NCBI RefSeq assembly: GCF_019279795.1
Contig: NC_056729.1
Location: 1,860,394,352-1,860,458,351 of the forward strand
DNA length: 64,000 nt
Direction: 5' to 3'
From: Protopterus annectens
Taxonomy: Eukaryota > Chordata > Ceratodontiformes > Protopteridae
Below, one piece after another: positions 34,201-49,880 of the stretch. The notes under the pieces are model-generated. The model searched no databases. It was given only the letters and a program-made list of their open reading frames with translations, and was not told the DNA's origin. Made by a program: the position numbers and the translations under genes. Within the stretch, counting starts at the first letter, position 1. Every line of letters starts with the position of its first letter.

Positions 34201-37200
34201 GCCACTGATACCTACGAACATCACTAGTCCAGATCCAAGTGCATTGCACCTGATAGCTCTGTACATCACTGGCCAGCAGATACAAGTGCATTGCACCTGA
34301 TACCTACAAACATCACTAGGCCTGCAGACCCAAGTGCATTGCACCTGATAACTGTGTATATCACTGGCCTGCAGATCCAAGTTCATTGCACCTAAAACCA
34401 ACAAATATCATTAGGCCTGCAGATGCAAGTGCCTTGCACCTGATACCTATGAACATCAGTAGGCCTGCTGACCCAAGTTCATTCCACTTGATACCTACGA
34501 ACATCACTAAACCTGCAGATCCAAGTCCATTGTACCTGATACCTATGAACATCACTAGACCTGCAGATCCATCTGCATTGTACCGGATACCTACGAACAT
34601 CACTAGGCCTGCATATCCAAGTGCATTGCACCTGATTCCTATGTACATCGGTAGGCCTGCAGACCCAACTGCATTGTGCCTGACAGCTACAGACATTACT
34701 AGGCCTGCAGATCCAACTACATTGCAACTGATACCTGATAACATTACTAGGCCTGCAGATCCAAGTGCATTGAACCTGATAACTATGAACATCACTAGGC
34801 CTGCAGATCCAACTGCATTGTACCTGATACCTATGAACATCACTAGGCCTGCAAATCCAAGTGCATTGCATATGATACCTACAAACATCAATAGGCTTGC
34901 AGATCCAATTGCATTCCAACTGATAGCTATGGACACCACTGGCCTGCAGATCCAAGTGCATTACATCTGATACCTACAAACATCTCTAGGCCTGCAGATC
35001 CAAATGCATTGCATGTGATACATATGAACATCAGTAGGCCTGCAGATCCAAGTGCATTGCAGCTAATAACTATGAACATATCTAGGCCTGCAGATCGAAG
35101 TGCATTGCACCTGATACCTATGAACATCAGTAGGCCTGCAGATCCAAGTGCATTGCACCTGATAGCTATGGACATCTCTAGGCCTGCAGATCCAAGTGCA
35201 TTATTCCTGATACCTGAGAACATCATTAGGCCTGCAGATCCAGCTACGGGCATCAATTGGCCTGCAGTTCCAAGTGCATTGCGCCTGATAGCTATGGACA
35301 ACACTAGGCCTGCTGATCCAAGTGCATTGCACCTGATACCTATGAACATCACTAAGCCTGCATTTCCAAGTGCATTGCACCTAATACCTATGTACATCGG
35401 TAGGCCTGCAAATCCAACTGCATTGCACCTGACAGCTACGGACATCACTAGGCCTGCAGATCCAACTACATTGCAACTGATATCTAAAACATCACTAGGT
35501 GTGCAGATCCAAGTGCATTGTACCTGATACCTACGAACATCACTAGGCCTGCAGATCCAAGTACATTGCACCTAATACCTATGAACATCACTAAGTCTGC
35601 ATTTCCAAGTGCATTGCACCTGATACCTACAAACATCACTAGGCCTGCAGATCCAACTGCATTGCCACTGATACCTACGAACATCACTAGTCCAGATCCA
35701 AGTGCATTGCACTTGATAGCTCTGTACATAACTGGCCAGCAGATACAAGTGCATTGCACCTGATACCTACAAACATAACTAGGCCTGCAGATCCAAGTGC
35801 ATTGTACCTGATAGCTGTGTACATCACTGGCCTGCAGATCCAAGTGCATTGCACCTAAAACCAACAAATGTCATTAGGCCTGCAGATTCAAGTGCCTTGC
35901 ACCTGATACCTATGAACATCAGTAGGCCTGCTGACCCAAGTTCATTCCACTTGATACCTACGAACATCACTAAACCTGCAGATCGAAGTGCATTGCACCT
36001 GATAGCTATGAACATCACTAGACCTGCAGATCAAAGTGCTTTGCACCTAATAGCTATGTACATCATTGGGCCTGCAGATCCAGTTGCATTGCACCTGCTG
36101 TCTACGGACATCATTAGGACTGAAAATCAAAGTGCATTATGCCTGATAGTTATGGACATCACCAGGCCTGCAGTTCCAAGTGCAATGCACCTGATAGCTA
36201 TGGACAACACTAGGCCTGCAAATGCAAGTGCATTGCAGCTGATAACTATGGACATCACTAGGCCTGCAGATCCAACTACATTGCAACTGACACTTATGAA
36301 CATCACTGGCCTGCAGATCCAAGTGCATTGTGCCTGATACCTACAAACATCACTAGGCCTGCAGATCCAAGTGCATTTCACATGCAAACTATGAACATCA
36401 CTAAGCCTGCAGATCCAAGTGGATTGCACCTGATATTTATAGACATTACTTGGCCAGCAGATCCAAGTGGATTTGTTCTTGATACCTACGAACATCACTA
36501 AGCCTGCAGATCCAAGTGCATTACACCTAATACCTACAAACATCACTAGTCCTGCAGATCCAAATGCCTTGCACCAGACAACTATGAACATCACTAGGCC
36601 TGCAGATCCAATGCATTGCACCTGACACCTACAAACATCATTGGGCCTACAGATCCAAATGCATTGCACCCGAACCCTATGAACATCCCTAGACCTACAG
36701 ATTGAAGTGCATTGCGCCTGATAGCTATGTACACCATTCGGCCTGCATATCCAAGTGTATTGCACCTGATACCTATGGTCATCACAAGGACTGCAAATCG
36801 AAGTGCATTACACCTGATAGTTACGGACATCACCAGGCCTGCAATTCCAAGTGCATTGTACCTGATACCTATGAACATCACTAGGCCTGCAGATCCAAGT
36901 GCATTGCACCTGATAGCTATGAACATCACTAAGCCTGCATTTCCAAGTGCATTGCACCTGATACCTACAAACATCACTAGGCCTGCAGATCCAAATGCAT
37001 TGCCCTGATACCTATGAACATCGCTAGTCCAGATCCAAGTGCATTGCACCTGATAGCTCTGTACATCGCTGGCCAGCAGATACAAGTGCATTGCACCTGA
37101 TACCTACAAACATCACTAGGCCTGCAGATCCAAGTGCGTTGCACCTGATAGCTGTGTACATCACTGGCCTGCAGATCCAAGTGCATTGCACCTAACACCA

Positions 37201-40200
37201 ACAAATATCATTAGGCCTGCAGATCCAAGTGCCTTGCACCTGTTACCTATGAACATCAGTAGGCCTGCTGACCCAAGTTCATTCCACTTGATACCTACGA
37301 ACATCACTAAACCTGAAGATCCATGTCCATTGTACCTGATACCTATGAACATCACTAGACCTGCAGATCGAAGTGCATTGCACCTGATAGCTATGAACAT
37401 CACTAGACCTGCAGATCAAAGTGCTTAGCACCTAATAGCTATGTACATCATTGGGCCTGCAGATCCAAGTGCATTGCACCTGATATCTACGGACATCATT
37501 AGGACTGCAAATCAAAGTGCATTATACCTGATAGTTATGGACATCACCAGGCCTGCAGTTCCAAGTGCATTGCACCTGATAGCTATGGACAACACTAGGC
37601 CTGCAAATGCAAGTGCATTGCAGCTGATAACTATGGACATCACTAGGCCTGCATATCCAACTACATTGCAACTGATACTTATGAACATCACTGGCCTGCA
37701 GAGCCAAGTGCATTGTACCCGATACCTACAAACATCACTAAGCCTGCAGATCCAAGTGGATTGCACCTGATATTTATAGACATCACTTGGTCAGCAGATC
37801 CAAGTGGATTGCTCTTGATACCTACGAACATCACTAAGCCTGCAGATCCAAGTGCTTGCACCTAATACCTATAAACATCACTAGGCCTGCAGATCCAAAT
37901 GCCTTGCACCAGACAACTATGAACATCACTAGGCCTGCAGATCCAATGCATTGCACCTGACACCTACAAAAATCACTAGGCCTGCAGATCCAATGCATTG
38001 CACCTGACACCTACAAACATCATTGGGCCTGCAGATCCAAATGCATTGCACCTGATACCTATGAACATCACTAGACCTGCAGATCAAAGTGCATTGCACC
38101 TGATAGCTATGTACATCATTGGGCCTGCAGATCCAAGTGTATTGCACCTGATACCTACGGACATCACTAGGACTGCAAATCAAAGTGCATTATACCTGAT
38201 AGTTACGGACATCACCAGGCCTCCAGTTCCAAGTGCATTGCACGTGATAGCTATGGACAATACTAGGCCTGCAAATGAAAGTGCATTGCAGCTGATAGCT
38301 ACGAACATCGCTAGGCCTCCAGATATAACTACATTGCAACTACCTATAAACATCACTGGCCTGCAGATCCAAGTACATTGCACCTGATACCTATGAACAT
38401 CCATTAGCCTGCAGATCCAAGTGGATTGCACCTAATAGTTATGGAAATCACTAGGCCTGCAGATCCAACTGCATTGCACTTGGATCTACAGATTTAGTGA
38501 TGTTCGTAGATATCAAGTGCATTGCACCAGATACTTACAAACATCACTAGGCCTGCATATCCAAATGCATTGCACCTGATTCCTATGTACATCGGTAGGC
38601 CTGCAGACCCAACTGCATTGTGCCTGACAGCTACAGACATTATTAGGCCTGCAGATCCAACTACATTGCAACTGATACCTAATAACATCACCAGGCCTGC
38701 AGATCCAAGTGCATTGTACCTGATACCTATGAACATCAATAGGCCTGCAGATCCAACTGCATTGTACCTGATACCTACGAACATCACTAGGCCTACAGAT
38801 ACAAGTGCATTGCATATGATACCTACAAACATCAATAGGCTTGCAGATCCAATTGCATTGCACCTGATAGCTATGGACACCACTGGCCTGCAGATCCAAG
38901 TGCATTACCTCTGATACCTACAAACATCACTAGGCCTGCAGATCCAAGTGCATTGCATGTGATACATATGAACATCAGTAGGCCTGCAGATCCAAGTGCA
39001 TTGCAGCTAATAACTATGAACATATCTAGGCTGCAGATCGAAGTGCATTGCACCTGATACCTATGAACATCAGTAGGCCTACAGATCCAAGTGCATTGCA
39101 CCTGATAGCTACGGACATCTCTAGGCCTGCAGATCCAAGTGCATTATTCCTGATACCTGAGAACATCATTAGGCCTGCAGATCCAGCTACGGACATCACT
39201 TGGCCTGCAGTTCCAAGTGCATTGCGCCTGATAGCTATGGACAACCCTAGGCCTACAAATGCAAGTGCATTGCAGCTGATACCTACGAACATCACTAGGC
39301 CTACAGATCCGAGTGCATTGCACCTGATAGCTGTGTACATCACTGGCCTGTAGATCCAAATGCATTGCACCTGATACTTACAAACATCACTAGTCCTGCA
39401 GATCCTCGTGCATTTCACTTACCTATGAACATCACTAAGCCTGCAGATCCAAGTGGATTGCACCTGATAGTTATGAACATGACTAGGCCTGCAGTACAAA
39501 GTGCATTGCTCTTGATATCTACGATCATCACTAAGCCTGCAAATCCAAGTGCTTTGCACCTGATACTTACAAACATCTCTAGTCCTGCATATGCAAGTGC
39601 ATTGCACCTGATACCTATGTACATTGGTAGGCCTGCAGATCCAACTGCATTGTGACTGATAGGTACAGACATCACTAGGCCTGCCAATCCAACTACATTG
39701 CAACTGATACCTACAAATATCACTGGCCTGCAGATACAAGTGCATTTCACCTGATACCTTCAAACACCACTAGGCCTGCAAATCCAAGTGCATTTCACCT
39801 GATACCTATGAACATCACTAAGCCTGCAGATCCAAGTGGATTGCACCAAGCATCACTAGGCCAGCAGATCCAAGTGGATTACTCTTGATACCTACGAACA
39901 TCACTAAGCCTGCAGATCCAAGTGCATTGCATCTAATACCTACAAACATCACTAGGCCTGCATATCCAAATGCCTTGCCCCAAACAACTATGAACATCAC
40001 AAGGCCTGCAGATCCAATGCATTGCACCTGACACCTACAAACATCACAAGGCCTGCAGATCCAATGCATTGCACCTGACACCTACAAACATCATTGGGCC
40101 TGCAGATCCAAATGCATTGCACCTGACACCTATGAACATCACTAGACCTGCAGATCGAAGTGCATTGCACCTGATAACTATGTACATCTTTGGGCCTGCA

Positions 40201-43200
40201 GATCCAAGTGCATTGCATCTGATATGCATGGACATCACTAGGACTGCCAATCGAAGTGCATTACACCTGATAGTTACGGACATCACCAGGCCTGCCGTTC
40301 CAAGTGGAGTGCACCTGATAGCTACGGACAATACTAGGCCTGCAAATGAAAGTGAATTTAAGCTGATAGCTGCAGATATCGCTAGGCCTGCAGATCTACC
40401 TACATTGCAACTACCCGTGAACATCACTGGCCTGCAGATCCAAGTGCATTGCACCTGATAACCATGAACATGAATTAGCCTGCAGATCCACGTGGATTGC
40501 ACCTGATAGTTATTGAAATCACTAGGCCTGCAGATCCAAGTCCATTGCACTTGGATCTGCAGACTTAGTTATGTTCGTAGATATAAAGTGCATTTCACCT
40601 GATACCTACAAACATCACTAGGCCCTGCATATCCAAGTACATTGCACCTAATACCTATGTACATCGGTAGGCCTGCAGATCCAAGTGCATTGCACCTGAT
40701 ATCTACGGACATCATTAGCACTGCAAATCAAAGTGCATTACGCCTGATAGTTACGGACATCACCAGGCCTGCAGTTCCAAGTGCATTGCACCTGATAGCT
40801 ATGGACAACACTAGGCCTGTAAATGCAAGTGCATTGCAGCTGATAACTATGGACATCACTAGGCCTGCAGATCCAACTACATTGCACCTGATACCTACGG
40901 ACATCACTAGGACTGCAAATTGAAGAGCATTACACCTGATAGTTACGGACATCACCAGGCCTGCAGTTCCAAGTGCATTTCACCTGCTAACTATGGACAA
41001 TACTAGGCCTGCAAATGCAAGTGCATTGCAGATGATAGCTACGAACATCACTAGGCCTGCAGATCCAAGTGCATTGCATGTGATACCTATGAACATCAGT
41101 AGGCCTGCCGATCCAAGTGCATTGCACCTTATAGCTATGGACATCTTTAGGCCTGCAGATCCAAGGGCATTATTCTTGATACCTGAGAACATCATTAGGT
41201 CTGCAGATCCAGCTAAGAACAACATTTAGCCTGCAGTTCCAAGTGCATTGCACCTGATAGCTATGGACAACACTAGGCCTGCAAATTCAAGTGCATTGTA
41301 CCTGATACCTATGAACATCACTAGGCCTGCATTTCCAAGTGCATTGCACCTGATACCTATGTACATCGGTAGGCCTGCAGATCCAACTGCATTGTGCCTG
41401 ACAGCTACGGACATCACTAGGCCTGCAGATCCAACTACATTACAACTGATACCTAATAACATCACTAGGCGTGCAGATCCAAGTGCATTGTACCTGATAC
41501 CTACGGACATCACTAGGCCTGCAGATCCAAGCACATTGCACCTGATACCTATGAACATCACTAAGCCTGCATTTCCAAGTGTATTGCACCGGATACCTAC
41601 AAACATCACTAGGCCTGCAGATCCAACTGCATTGCCACTGATACCTACAAACATCACTAGTCCAGATCCAAGTGCATTGCACCTGATAGCTCTGTACATC
41701 ACTGGCCAGCAGATACAAGTGCATTGCACCTGATACCTACAAACATCACTAGACCTGCAGATCCAAGTGCATTGTACCTGATAGCTATGTACATCACTGG
41801 CCAGCAGATCCAAGTGCATTGCACCTAAAGCCAACAAATATCATTAGGCCTGCAGATCCAAGTGCCTTGCACTTGATGCATATGAACATCAGTAGGCCTG
41901 CTGACCCAAGTTCATTCCACTTGATACCTACAAATATCACTAAACCTGCAGATCGAAATGCATTGCACCTGACAGCTATGAACATCACTAGACCTGCAGA
42001 TCAAAGTGCTTTGCACCTAATAGCTATGTACATCATTGGGCCTGCAGATTTAAGTGCATTGCACCTGCTATCTATGGACATCATTAGGACTGCAAATCAA
42101 AATGCATTACGCCTGATAGTTACGGACATCACCAGGCCTGCAGTTCCAAGTGCATTGCACCTGATAGCTATGGACAACACTAGGCCTGCAAATGCAAGTG
42201 CATTGCAGCTGATAACTATGGACATCACTAGGCCTGCAGATCCAACTACATTGCAACTGATACTTATGAACATCACTGGCCTGCAGATCCAAGTGCATTG
42301 CACCTGATACCTACAAACATCACTAGGCCTGCAGATCCAAGTGCATTTCACCTGCAACCTATGAACATCACTAAGCCTGCAGATCCAAGTGGATTGCACC
42401 TGATATTTATACACATTACTTGGCCAGCAGATCCAAATGGATTTGCTCTTGATACCTACAAACATCACTAAGCCTGCAGATCCAAGTGCATTGCACCTAA
42501 TACCTACAAAAATCACTAGTCCTGCAGATCCAAATGCCTTGCACCAGACAACTATGAACATCACTAGGCCTGCAGATCCAATGCATTGCACCTGACACCT
42601 ACAAAAATCACTAGGCCTGCAGATCCAATGCATTGCATCTGACACCTACAAACATCATTGGGCCTACAGATCCAAATGCATTGCACCCGATCCCTATGAA
42701 CATCCCTAGACCTACAGATCAAAGTGCATTGCACCTGATAGCTATGTACACCATTCGGCCTGCAGATCCAAGTGTATTGCACCTGATACCTATGGTCATC
42801 ACTAGGACTGCAAATCGAAGTGCATTACACCTGACAGTTACAGACATCACCAGGCCTGCAATTCCAAGTGCATTGCACCTGATAGCTATGGACAATAATA
42901 GGCCTGCAAATGAAAGTGCATTGCAGCTGATATCTATGAACATCTCTAGGCCTACAGATATAACTTCATTGCAACTACCTATAAACATCACTAGCCTGCA
43001 GATCCAAGTACATTGCACCTGATACCTATGAACATCCATTAGCCTGCAGATCCAAGTGGATTGCAACTGATAGTTATGGAAATCGCTAGGCCTTCAGATC
43101 CAACTGCATTGCATTTGGATCTGCAGATTTAGTGATGTTCATAGATATCAAGTGCATTGCACCTGATACCTACAAACATCACTAGGCCTACATATCCAAG

Positions 43201-46200
43201 TGCATTGCACCTGATTCCTATGTACATTGGTAGACCTGCAGATCCAACTGCATTGTGCCTGACAGCTACAGACATTACTAAGCCTGCAGATCCAACTACA
43301 TTGCAACTGATACCTAATAACATTACTAGGCCTGCAGATCCAAGTGTATTGTACCTGATACCTATGAACATCACTAGGCCTGCAGATCCATCTGCATTGT
43401 ACCTGATACCTACAAACATCACTAGGCCTGCAGATCCAAGTGCCTTACATATGATACCTACAAACATCAATAGGCCTGCAGATCCAATTGCAGTGCACCT
43501 GATAGCTATGGACATCGCTGGCCTACAGTTCCAAGTGCATTACATCTCATACCTACAAACATCACTAGGCCTGCAGATCCAAGTGCATTGCATGTGATAC
43601 CTATGAACATCAGTAGGCCTGCAGATCCAAGTGCATTGCTGCTAATAACTATGAACATATCTAGGCCTGCAGATGGAAGTGCATTGCACCTGATACCTAT
43701 GAACATCAGTAGGCCTGCAGATCCAAGTGCATTGCACCTGATAGCTATGGACATCACTTGGCCTGCAGTTCCAAGTGCATTGCGCCTGATAGCTATGGAA
43801 AACATTGGCCTACAAATGCAAGTGTATTGCAGCTGATACCTACGAACATCACTAGGCCTACAGATCAGAGTGCATTGCACCTGATAGCTGTGTATATCAC
43901 TGGCCTGTAGATCCAAATGCATTGCACCTGATACCTACAAACATCACTAGACCTGCAGATCTTCGTGCATTTCGCCTACCTATGAACATCACTAAGCCTG
44001 CAGATCCAAGTGGATTTCACCTGATAGTTATGAACATCACTAGGCCTGCAGAACAAAGTGCATTGCTCTTGATATCTACGAACATCACTAAGCCTGCAGA
44101 TCCAAGTGCATTGCACCTGATACTTACAAACATCTCTAGTCCTGCATATGCAAGTGCATTGCACTTGATACCTATGTACATTGGTAGGCCTGCAGATCCA
44201 AGTGCATTGCACCTAAAACCAACAAATATCATTAGGCCTGCAGATCCAAGTGCCTTGCACCTGATACCTATGAACATCAGTAGGTCTGCTGCCCCAAGTT
44301 CATTCCACTTGATACCTGCGAACATCACTAAACCTGCAGATCGATGTGCATTGCACCTGACAGCTATGAACATCACTAGACCTGCAGATCAAAGTGCTTT
44401 GCACCTAATAGCTATGTAAATAATTGGGCCTGCAGATCCAAGTGCATTGCACCTGCCATCTATGGACATCATTAGGACTGCAAATCAAAGTGCATTCCGC
44501 CTGATAGTTACAGACATCACCAGGCCTGCAGTTCCAAGTGCATTGCACCTGATAGCTATGGACAACACTAGGCCTGCAAATGCAAGTGCATTGCAGCTGA
44601 TAACTATGGACATCACTAGGCCTGCAGATCCAACTACATTGCAACTGATACTTATGAACATCACTGGCCTGCAGATCCAAGTGCATTGCACCTGATACTT
44701 ACAGACATCACTAGGCCTGCAGATCCAAGTGCATTTCACCTGCAACCTATGAACATCACTAAGCCTGCAGATCCAAGTGGATTGAACCTGATATTTATAC
44801 ACATTACTTGGCCAGCAGATCCAAGTGGATTTGCTCTTGATACCTACAAACATCACTAAGCCTGCAGATCCAAGTGCATTGCACCTAATACCTACAAAAA
44901 TCACTAGGCCTGCAGATCCAATGCATTGCACCAGACAACTATGAACATCACTAGGCCTGCAGATCCAATGCATTGCACCTGACACCTACAAAAATCACTA
45001 GGCCTGCAGATCCAATGCATTGCACCTGACACCTACAAACATCATTGGGCCTACAGATCCAAATGCATTGCACCCGATCCCTATGAACATCCCTAGACCT
45101 ACAGATTGAAGTGCATTGCACCTGATACTATGTACACCATTCGGCCTGCAGATCCAAGTGTATTGCACCTGATACCTACGGTCATCACTAGGACTGCAAA
45201 TCGAAGTGCATTACACCTGACAGTTACGGACATCACCAGGCCTGCAATTCCAAGTGCATTGCACCTGATCGCTATGGACAATAATAGGCCTGCAAATGAA
45301 AGTGCATTGCAGCTGATATCTACGAACATTGCTAGGCCTACAGATATAACTACATTGCAACTACCTATAAACATCACTAGCCTGCAGATCCAAGTACATT
45401 GCACCTGATACCTATGAACATCCATTAGCCTGCAGATCCAAGTGGATTGCACCTGATAGTTATGGAAATCACTAGGCCTGCAGATCCAACTGCTTTGCAT
45501 TTGGATCTGCAGATTTAGTGATGTTTGTAGATATCAAGTGCATTGCACCTGATACCTACAAACATCACTAGGCCTACATATCCAAGTGCATTGCACCTGA
45601 TTCCTATGTACATTGGTAGACCTGCAGATCCAACTGCATTGTGCCTGACAGCTACAGCCATTACTAAGCCTGCAGATCCAACTACATTGCAACTGATACC
45701 TAATAACATTACTAGGCCTGCAGATCCAAGTGCATTGTACCTGATACCTATGAACATCCCTAGGCCTGCAGATCCAAGTGCATTGCATATGATACCTACA
45801 AACATCAATAGGCCTGCAGATCCAATTGCATTGCACCTGATAGCTGTGGACATCACTGGCCTGCAGTTCCAAGTGCATTACATCTGATACCTACAAACAT
45901 CACTAGGCCTGCAGATCCAAGTGCATTGCTGCTATTAACTATGAACATATCTAGGCCTACAGATGGAAGTGCATTGCACCTGATACCTATGAACATCAGT
46001 AGGCCTGCAGATCCAATTGCATTGCACCTGATAGCTATGGACATCTCTAGGCCTGTAGATCCAAGTGCATTATTCCTGATACCTGAGAAAATCATTAGGT
46101 CTGCAGATCCAGCTATGGACATCACTTGGCCTGCAGTTCCAAGTGCATTGCGCCTGATAGCTATGGACAACATTGGCCTACAAATGCAAGTGCATTGCAG

Positions 46201-49200
46201 CTGATACCTATGAACATCACTAGGCCTACAGATCAGAGTGCATTGAACCTGATTGCTGTGTATATCACTGGCCTGTAGATCCAAATGCATTGCACCTGAT
46301 ACCTACAAACATCACTAGACCTGCAGATCTTCGTGCATTTCACCTACCTATGAACATCACTAAGCATGCAGATCCAAGTGGATTGCACCTGATAGTTATG
46401 AACATCACTAGGCCTGCAGAACAAAGTGCATTGCTCTTGATATCTATGAACATCACTAAGCCTGCAGATCCAAGTGCATTGCACCTGATACTTACAAACA
46501 TCTCTAGTCCTGCATATGCAAGTGCATTGCACCTGATACCTATGTACATTGGTAGGCCTGCAGATCCAACTGCATTGCAACTGATACCTACAAACATCAC
46601 TGGCCTGCAGATCCAAGTGCATTTCACCTGATACCTTCAAACATCACTAGGCCTGCAGATCCAAGTGCATTTCACCTGATACCTATGAACATCACTAAGC
46701 CTGCAGATCCAAGTGGATTGCACCTGATAGTTATAAGCATCACTAGGCCAGCAGATCTAAGTGCATTGCATCTAATACCTACAAACATCACTAGGCCTGC
46801 AGATCCAAATGCCTTGCCCCAGACAACTATGAACATCACTAGGCCTGCAGATCCAATGCATTGCACCTGACACCTACAAACATCACAAGGCCTGCAGATC
46901 CAATGCATTGCACCTGACACCTACAAACATCATTGGGCCTGCAGATCCAAATGCATTGCACCTGACACCTATGAACATCACTATACCTGCAGATCGAAAT
47001 ACATTGCACCTGATAGCTATGTACATCTTTGGGCCTGCAGATCCAAGTGCATTTCACCTGATATCTATGGGCATCACTAGGACTGCACATCGAAGTGCAT
47101 TACACCTGATAGATAAGGACATCACCAGGCCTGCCGTTCCAAGTGGATTGCACCTGATAGCTACGGACAATACTAGGCCAGCAAATGAAAGTGAATTGCA
47201 GCTGATAGCTGTGGATATCGCTAGGCCTGCAGATCTACCTACATTGCAACTACCTGTGAACATCACTGGCCTGCAGATCCAAGTGCATTGCACCTGATAA
47301 CCATGAACATGAATTAGCCTGCAGATCCACGTGGATTGCACCTGATAGTTATTGAAATCACTAGGCCTGCAGATCCAAGTCCATTGCACTTGGATCTGCA
47401 GACTTAGTGATGTTCGTAGATATAAAGTGCATTTCACCTGGTACCTACAAACATCACTAGGCCTGCATATCCAAGTACATTGCACCTGATACCTATGTAC
47501 ATCGGTAGGCCTGCAGATCCAAGTGCATTGCACCTGATATCTACGGACATCATTAGCACTGCAAATCAAAGTGCATTATGCCTGATAGTTACGGACATCA
47601 CCAGGCCTGCAGTTCCAAGTGCATTTCACCTGATAGCTATGGACAACACTAGACCTGCAAATGCAAGTGCATTGCAGCTGATAACTATGGACATCACTAG
47701 GCCTGCAGATCCAACTACATTGCACCTGATACCTACGGACATCACTAGGACTGCAAATTGAAGAGCATTACACCTGATAGTTACGGACATCATCAGTCCT
47801 GCAGTTCCAAGTGCATTTCACCTGATAACTATGGACAATACTAGGCCTGCAAATGCAAGTACATTGCAGCTGATAGCTGCAAACATCACTAGGCCTGCAG
47901 ATCCAAGTGCATTGCACCTGATATCTACGGACATCATTAGCACTGCAAATCAAAGTGCATTATGCCTGATAGTTACGGACATCACCAGGCCTGCAGTTCC
48001 AAGTGCATTGCACCTGATAGCTATGGACAACACTAGACCTGCAAATACAAGTGCATTGCAGCTGATAACTATGGACATCACTAGGCCTGCAGATCCAACT
48101 ACATTGCACCTGATACCTATGGACATCACTAGGACTGCAAATTGAAGAGCATTACACCTGATAGTTACAGACATCACCAGTCCTGCAGTTCCAAGCGCAT
48201 TTCACCTGATAACTATGGACAATACTAGGCCTGCAAATGCAAGTGCATTGCAGCTGATAGCTACAAACATCACTAGGCCTGCAGATCCAAATGCATTGCA
48301 TGTGATACCTATGAACATCAGTAGGCCTGCAGATCCAAGTGCATTGCACATGATATCTACAAACATCACTAGGCCTGCAGATCTAAGTGCATTGCAGCTA
48401 ATAGCTATGAACATATCTAGGCCTGCAGATCGAAGTACATTGCACCTGATACTATGAACATCAGTAGGCCTGCCGATCCATGTGCATTGCACCTGATAGC
48501 TATGGACATCTTTAGGCCTGCAGATCCAAGGGCATTATTATTGATACCTGAGAACATCATTAGGCCTGCAGATCCAGCTAAGGACAACATTTGGCCTGCA
48601 GATCCAAGTGCATTGCACCTGATAGCTATGGACAACACTAGGCCTGCAAATGCAAGTGCATTGTACCTGATACCTATGAACATCACTAGGCCTGCAGATC
48701 CAAGTGCATTGCACCTGATACCTATGAACATCACTAAGCCTGCATTTCCAAGTGCATTGCACCTGATACCTACAAACATCACTAGGCCTGCAGGTCCAAC
48801 TGCATTGTCACTGATACCTATGAACATCACTAGTCCAGATCCAAGTGCATTGCACCTTATAGCTGTGTAAATCACTGGCCTGCAGATCCAAGTGCATTGC
48901 ACCTAAAACCAGCAAACATAATTAGGCCTGCAGATCCAAGTGCCTTGCACCTGATACCTATGAACATCAGTAGGCCTGCAGATACAAGTGCATTCTACTT
49001 GATACCTATGAACATCACTAAACCTGCAGATCCAGGTGCATTGTACCTGATACCTATGAACATCACTAGACCTGCAGATCGAAGTGCATAGCACCTGATA
49101 GCTATGGACAACACTAGGCCTGCAAATGCAAGTGCATTTTACCTGATACCTATGAACATCACTAGGCCTGCAGATCCAAGTGCATAGCACCTGATAGCTA

Positions 49201-49880
49201 TGAACATCACTAGACCTGCAGATCAAAGTGCTTTACACCTGATAGCTATGTACATCATTGGGCCTGCAGATCCAAGTACATTGCACCTGATATCTACGGA
49301 CATCATTAGTACTGCAAATCGAAGTGCATTATGCCTGATAGTTACGGACATCATCAGGCCGGCAATTCCAGTGCATTGCATCTGCTAGCTATGGACAGCA
49401 CTAGGCCTGCAAATGCAAGCGCATTGCAGCTGATAACTATGGACATCACAAGGCCTACAGATCCAACTACATTGCAACTGATTCCTATGAACATCACTGG
49501 CCTGCAGATCCAAGTGCATTGCACCAGATATCTACAAACATCATTAGGCCTGCAGATCCAAGTGCATTTCACCTGATACCTATGAACATCACTAAGCCTG
49601 CAGATCCAAGTGGATTGCACCTGATAGTTATAGACATCACTTGGCCAGCAGATCCAAGTGGATTGCTCTTGATACTTATGAACATCACTAAGCCTGCAGA
49701 TCCAAGTGCATTGCACCTAATACCTACAAACATCACTAGGCCTGCAGATCCAAATGCCTTGCACCAGACAACTATGAACATCACTAGGCCTGCAGATCCA
49801 ATACATTGCACCTGACACCTATAAAAATCGCTAGGCCTGTAGATCCAATGCATTGCACCTGACACCTACAAACATCATTG

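Larger units (their letters stand above)
24081..49880 (+). repeat. 48-bp satellite, main block (about 25.8 kb)
   Basis: About 540 tandem units continue the array in the same orientation and phase as the left block. Variant units recur: one 3 bp shorter with CACTAGTCCAGATCC (for example near 26,155, 27,297, 29,062, 31,985, 34,222, 35,687, 37,024, 41,655 and 48,828), and a 47-bp type with GTACATCACTGGCCTGCAG. Single monomers in reversed orientation recur at nine places: 24,085, 28,554, 30,450, 33,815, 38,476, 40,545, 43,110, 45,496 and 47,386. Together with near-identical longer blocks they reveal higher-order duplications. Open frames up to 351 codons on the plus strand and 277 on the minus strand follow from the 16-codon period and vary with the monomers, so I do not annotate them as genes. 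Confidence 0.97.

Noticed and set aside
18082..49880. CRISPR-like regular repeats
   Set aside because: There are no unique spacers between constant repeats. The whole unit is repeated head to tail, and the context is a eukaryotic genome.
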